Positions 63,964 to 64,000 of a stretch of 64,000 nucleotides of DNA are shown piece by piece. The DNA lies in contig NZ_JACCFQ010000001.1 in the NCBI RefSeq assembly GCF_013410215.1, forward strand, positions 248,001-312,000, in the 5' to 3' direction. Position 1 is the first letter of the stretch. Each line of letters starts with the position of its first letter. The notes under the pieces are model-generated. The model made no database searches. It was not told the DNA's origin and worked only from the letters and a program-made list of their open reading frames with translations. The position numbers and the translations under genes were made by a program. The DNA comes from Nesterenkonia sandarakina (GTDB lineage Bacteria; Actinomycetota; Actinomycetes; Actinomycetales; Micrococcaceae).

Positions 63964-64000
63964 CTGACCGGTCGCCTGGGAGACCTGGGAGACCGGTCGG

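Overview
The window is dense, high-GC DNA read mostly as short operons, with the gene set of an actinobacterium. SenX3-RegX3 faces PhoU, the isocitrate dehydrogenase is the large monomeric type, and the core genes include MgtE, PurH, GlyA-FolD, Tmk-HolB and a DUF2516 protein. Several exported lipoproteins are extremely acidic. Together this suggests a Micrococcaceae-like, possibly halotolerant organism such as Nesterenkonia or Arthrobacter relatives. That genus-level guess is inference; no 16S gene is present.

Layout. 0-4.2 kb: an acyl-CoA ligase (cut by the window edge), a PadR-type repressor and a vanillate O-demethylase pair (VanA/VanB), which looks like a lignin-aromatic module. 4.3-8.2 kb: a flavin monooxygenase, folD-glyA and a Fur-family regulator. 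8.3-10.8 kb: three acidic lipoproteins, one built on a 30-bp tandem repeat and two that are tandem paralogues. 10.9-15.2 kb: a GH13 trehalose-synthase-like enzyme joined to a flavin oxidoreductase, a gamma-carbonic-anhydrase-like protein and a 2-hydroxyacid dehydrogenase. 15.3-31.0 kb: housekeeping genes, including the phosphate-sensing locus with a good PHO box, then tmk-holB-peptidase and a double-domain universal stress protein.

31.07-35.4 kb is a decayed prophage or integrative element next to tRNA-Thr(CGT). It holds a truncated tyrosine integrase, a RusA resolvase with an in-frame amber codon, a zinc-finger-like phage gene broken by two frameshifts and a ParB-like fragment. Two open frames are still intact: a lipoprotein and a 430-residue P-loop ATPase. 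The ATPase is the best candidate here for an undescribed, selected cargo (possibly defence) gene.

35.7-46.3 kb: a metal-dependent cyclase-family hydrolase next to a thiamine-diphosphate enzyme, a glycolipid-binding-type protein, a pentapeptide-repeat protein, NUDIX, quinone oxidoreductase, tRNA-Ser(TGA), two MFS transporters, and a TetR regulator with a palindromic operator. 46.35-52.1 kb is a second accessory stretch: an AlbA_2/Schlafen-type protein, a HIRAN-like membrane protein, endonuclease VIII and a PD-(D/E)XK-like protein one base upstream of it. 52.2-58.9 kb: an L7/L12-like membrane protein, phosphomannomutase, and a siderophore ABC importer with a fused double permease under a DtxR/IdeR-like box. 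58.9-64 kb: a short-chain dehydrogenase, a tryptophan-monooxygenase-like flavoenzyme, a carbon-nitrogen hydrolase that could act after it, and a ThrE-type exporter.

Three intergenic spacers carry the same unusual architecture, a 15-19 bp inverted repeat around a 37-40 nt loop that contains a smaller hairpin. They look like a dispersed element family.
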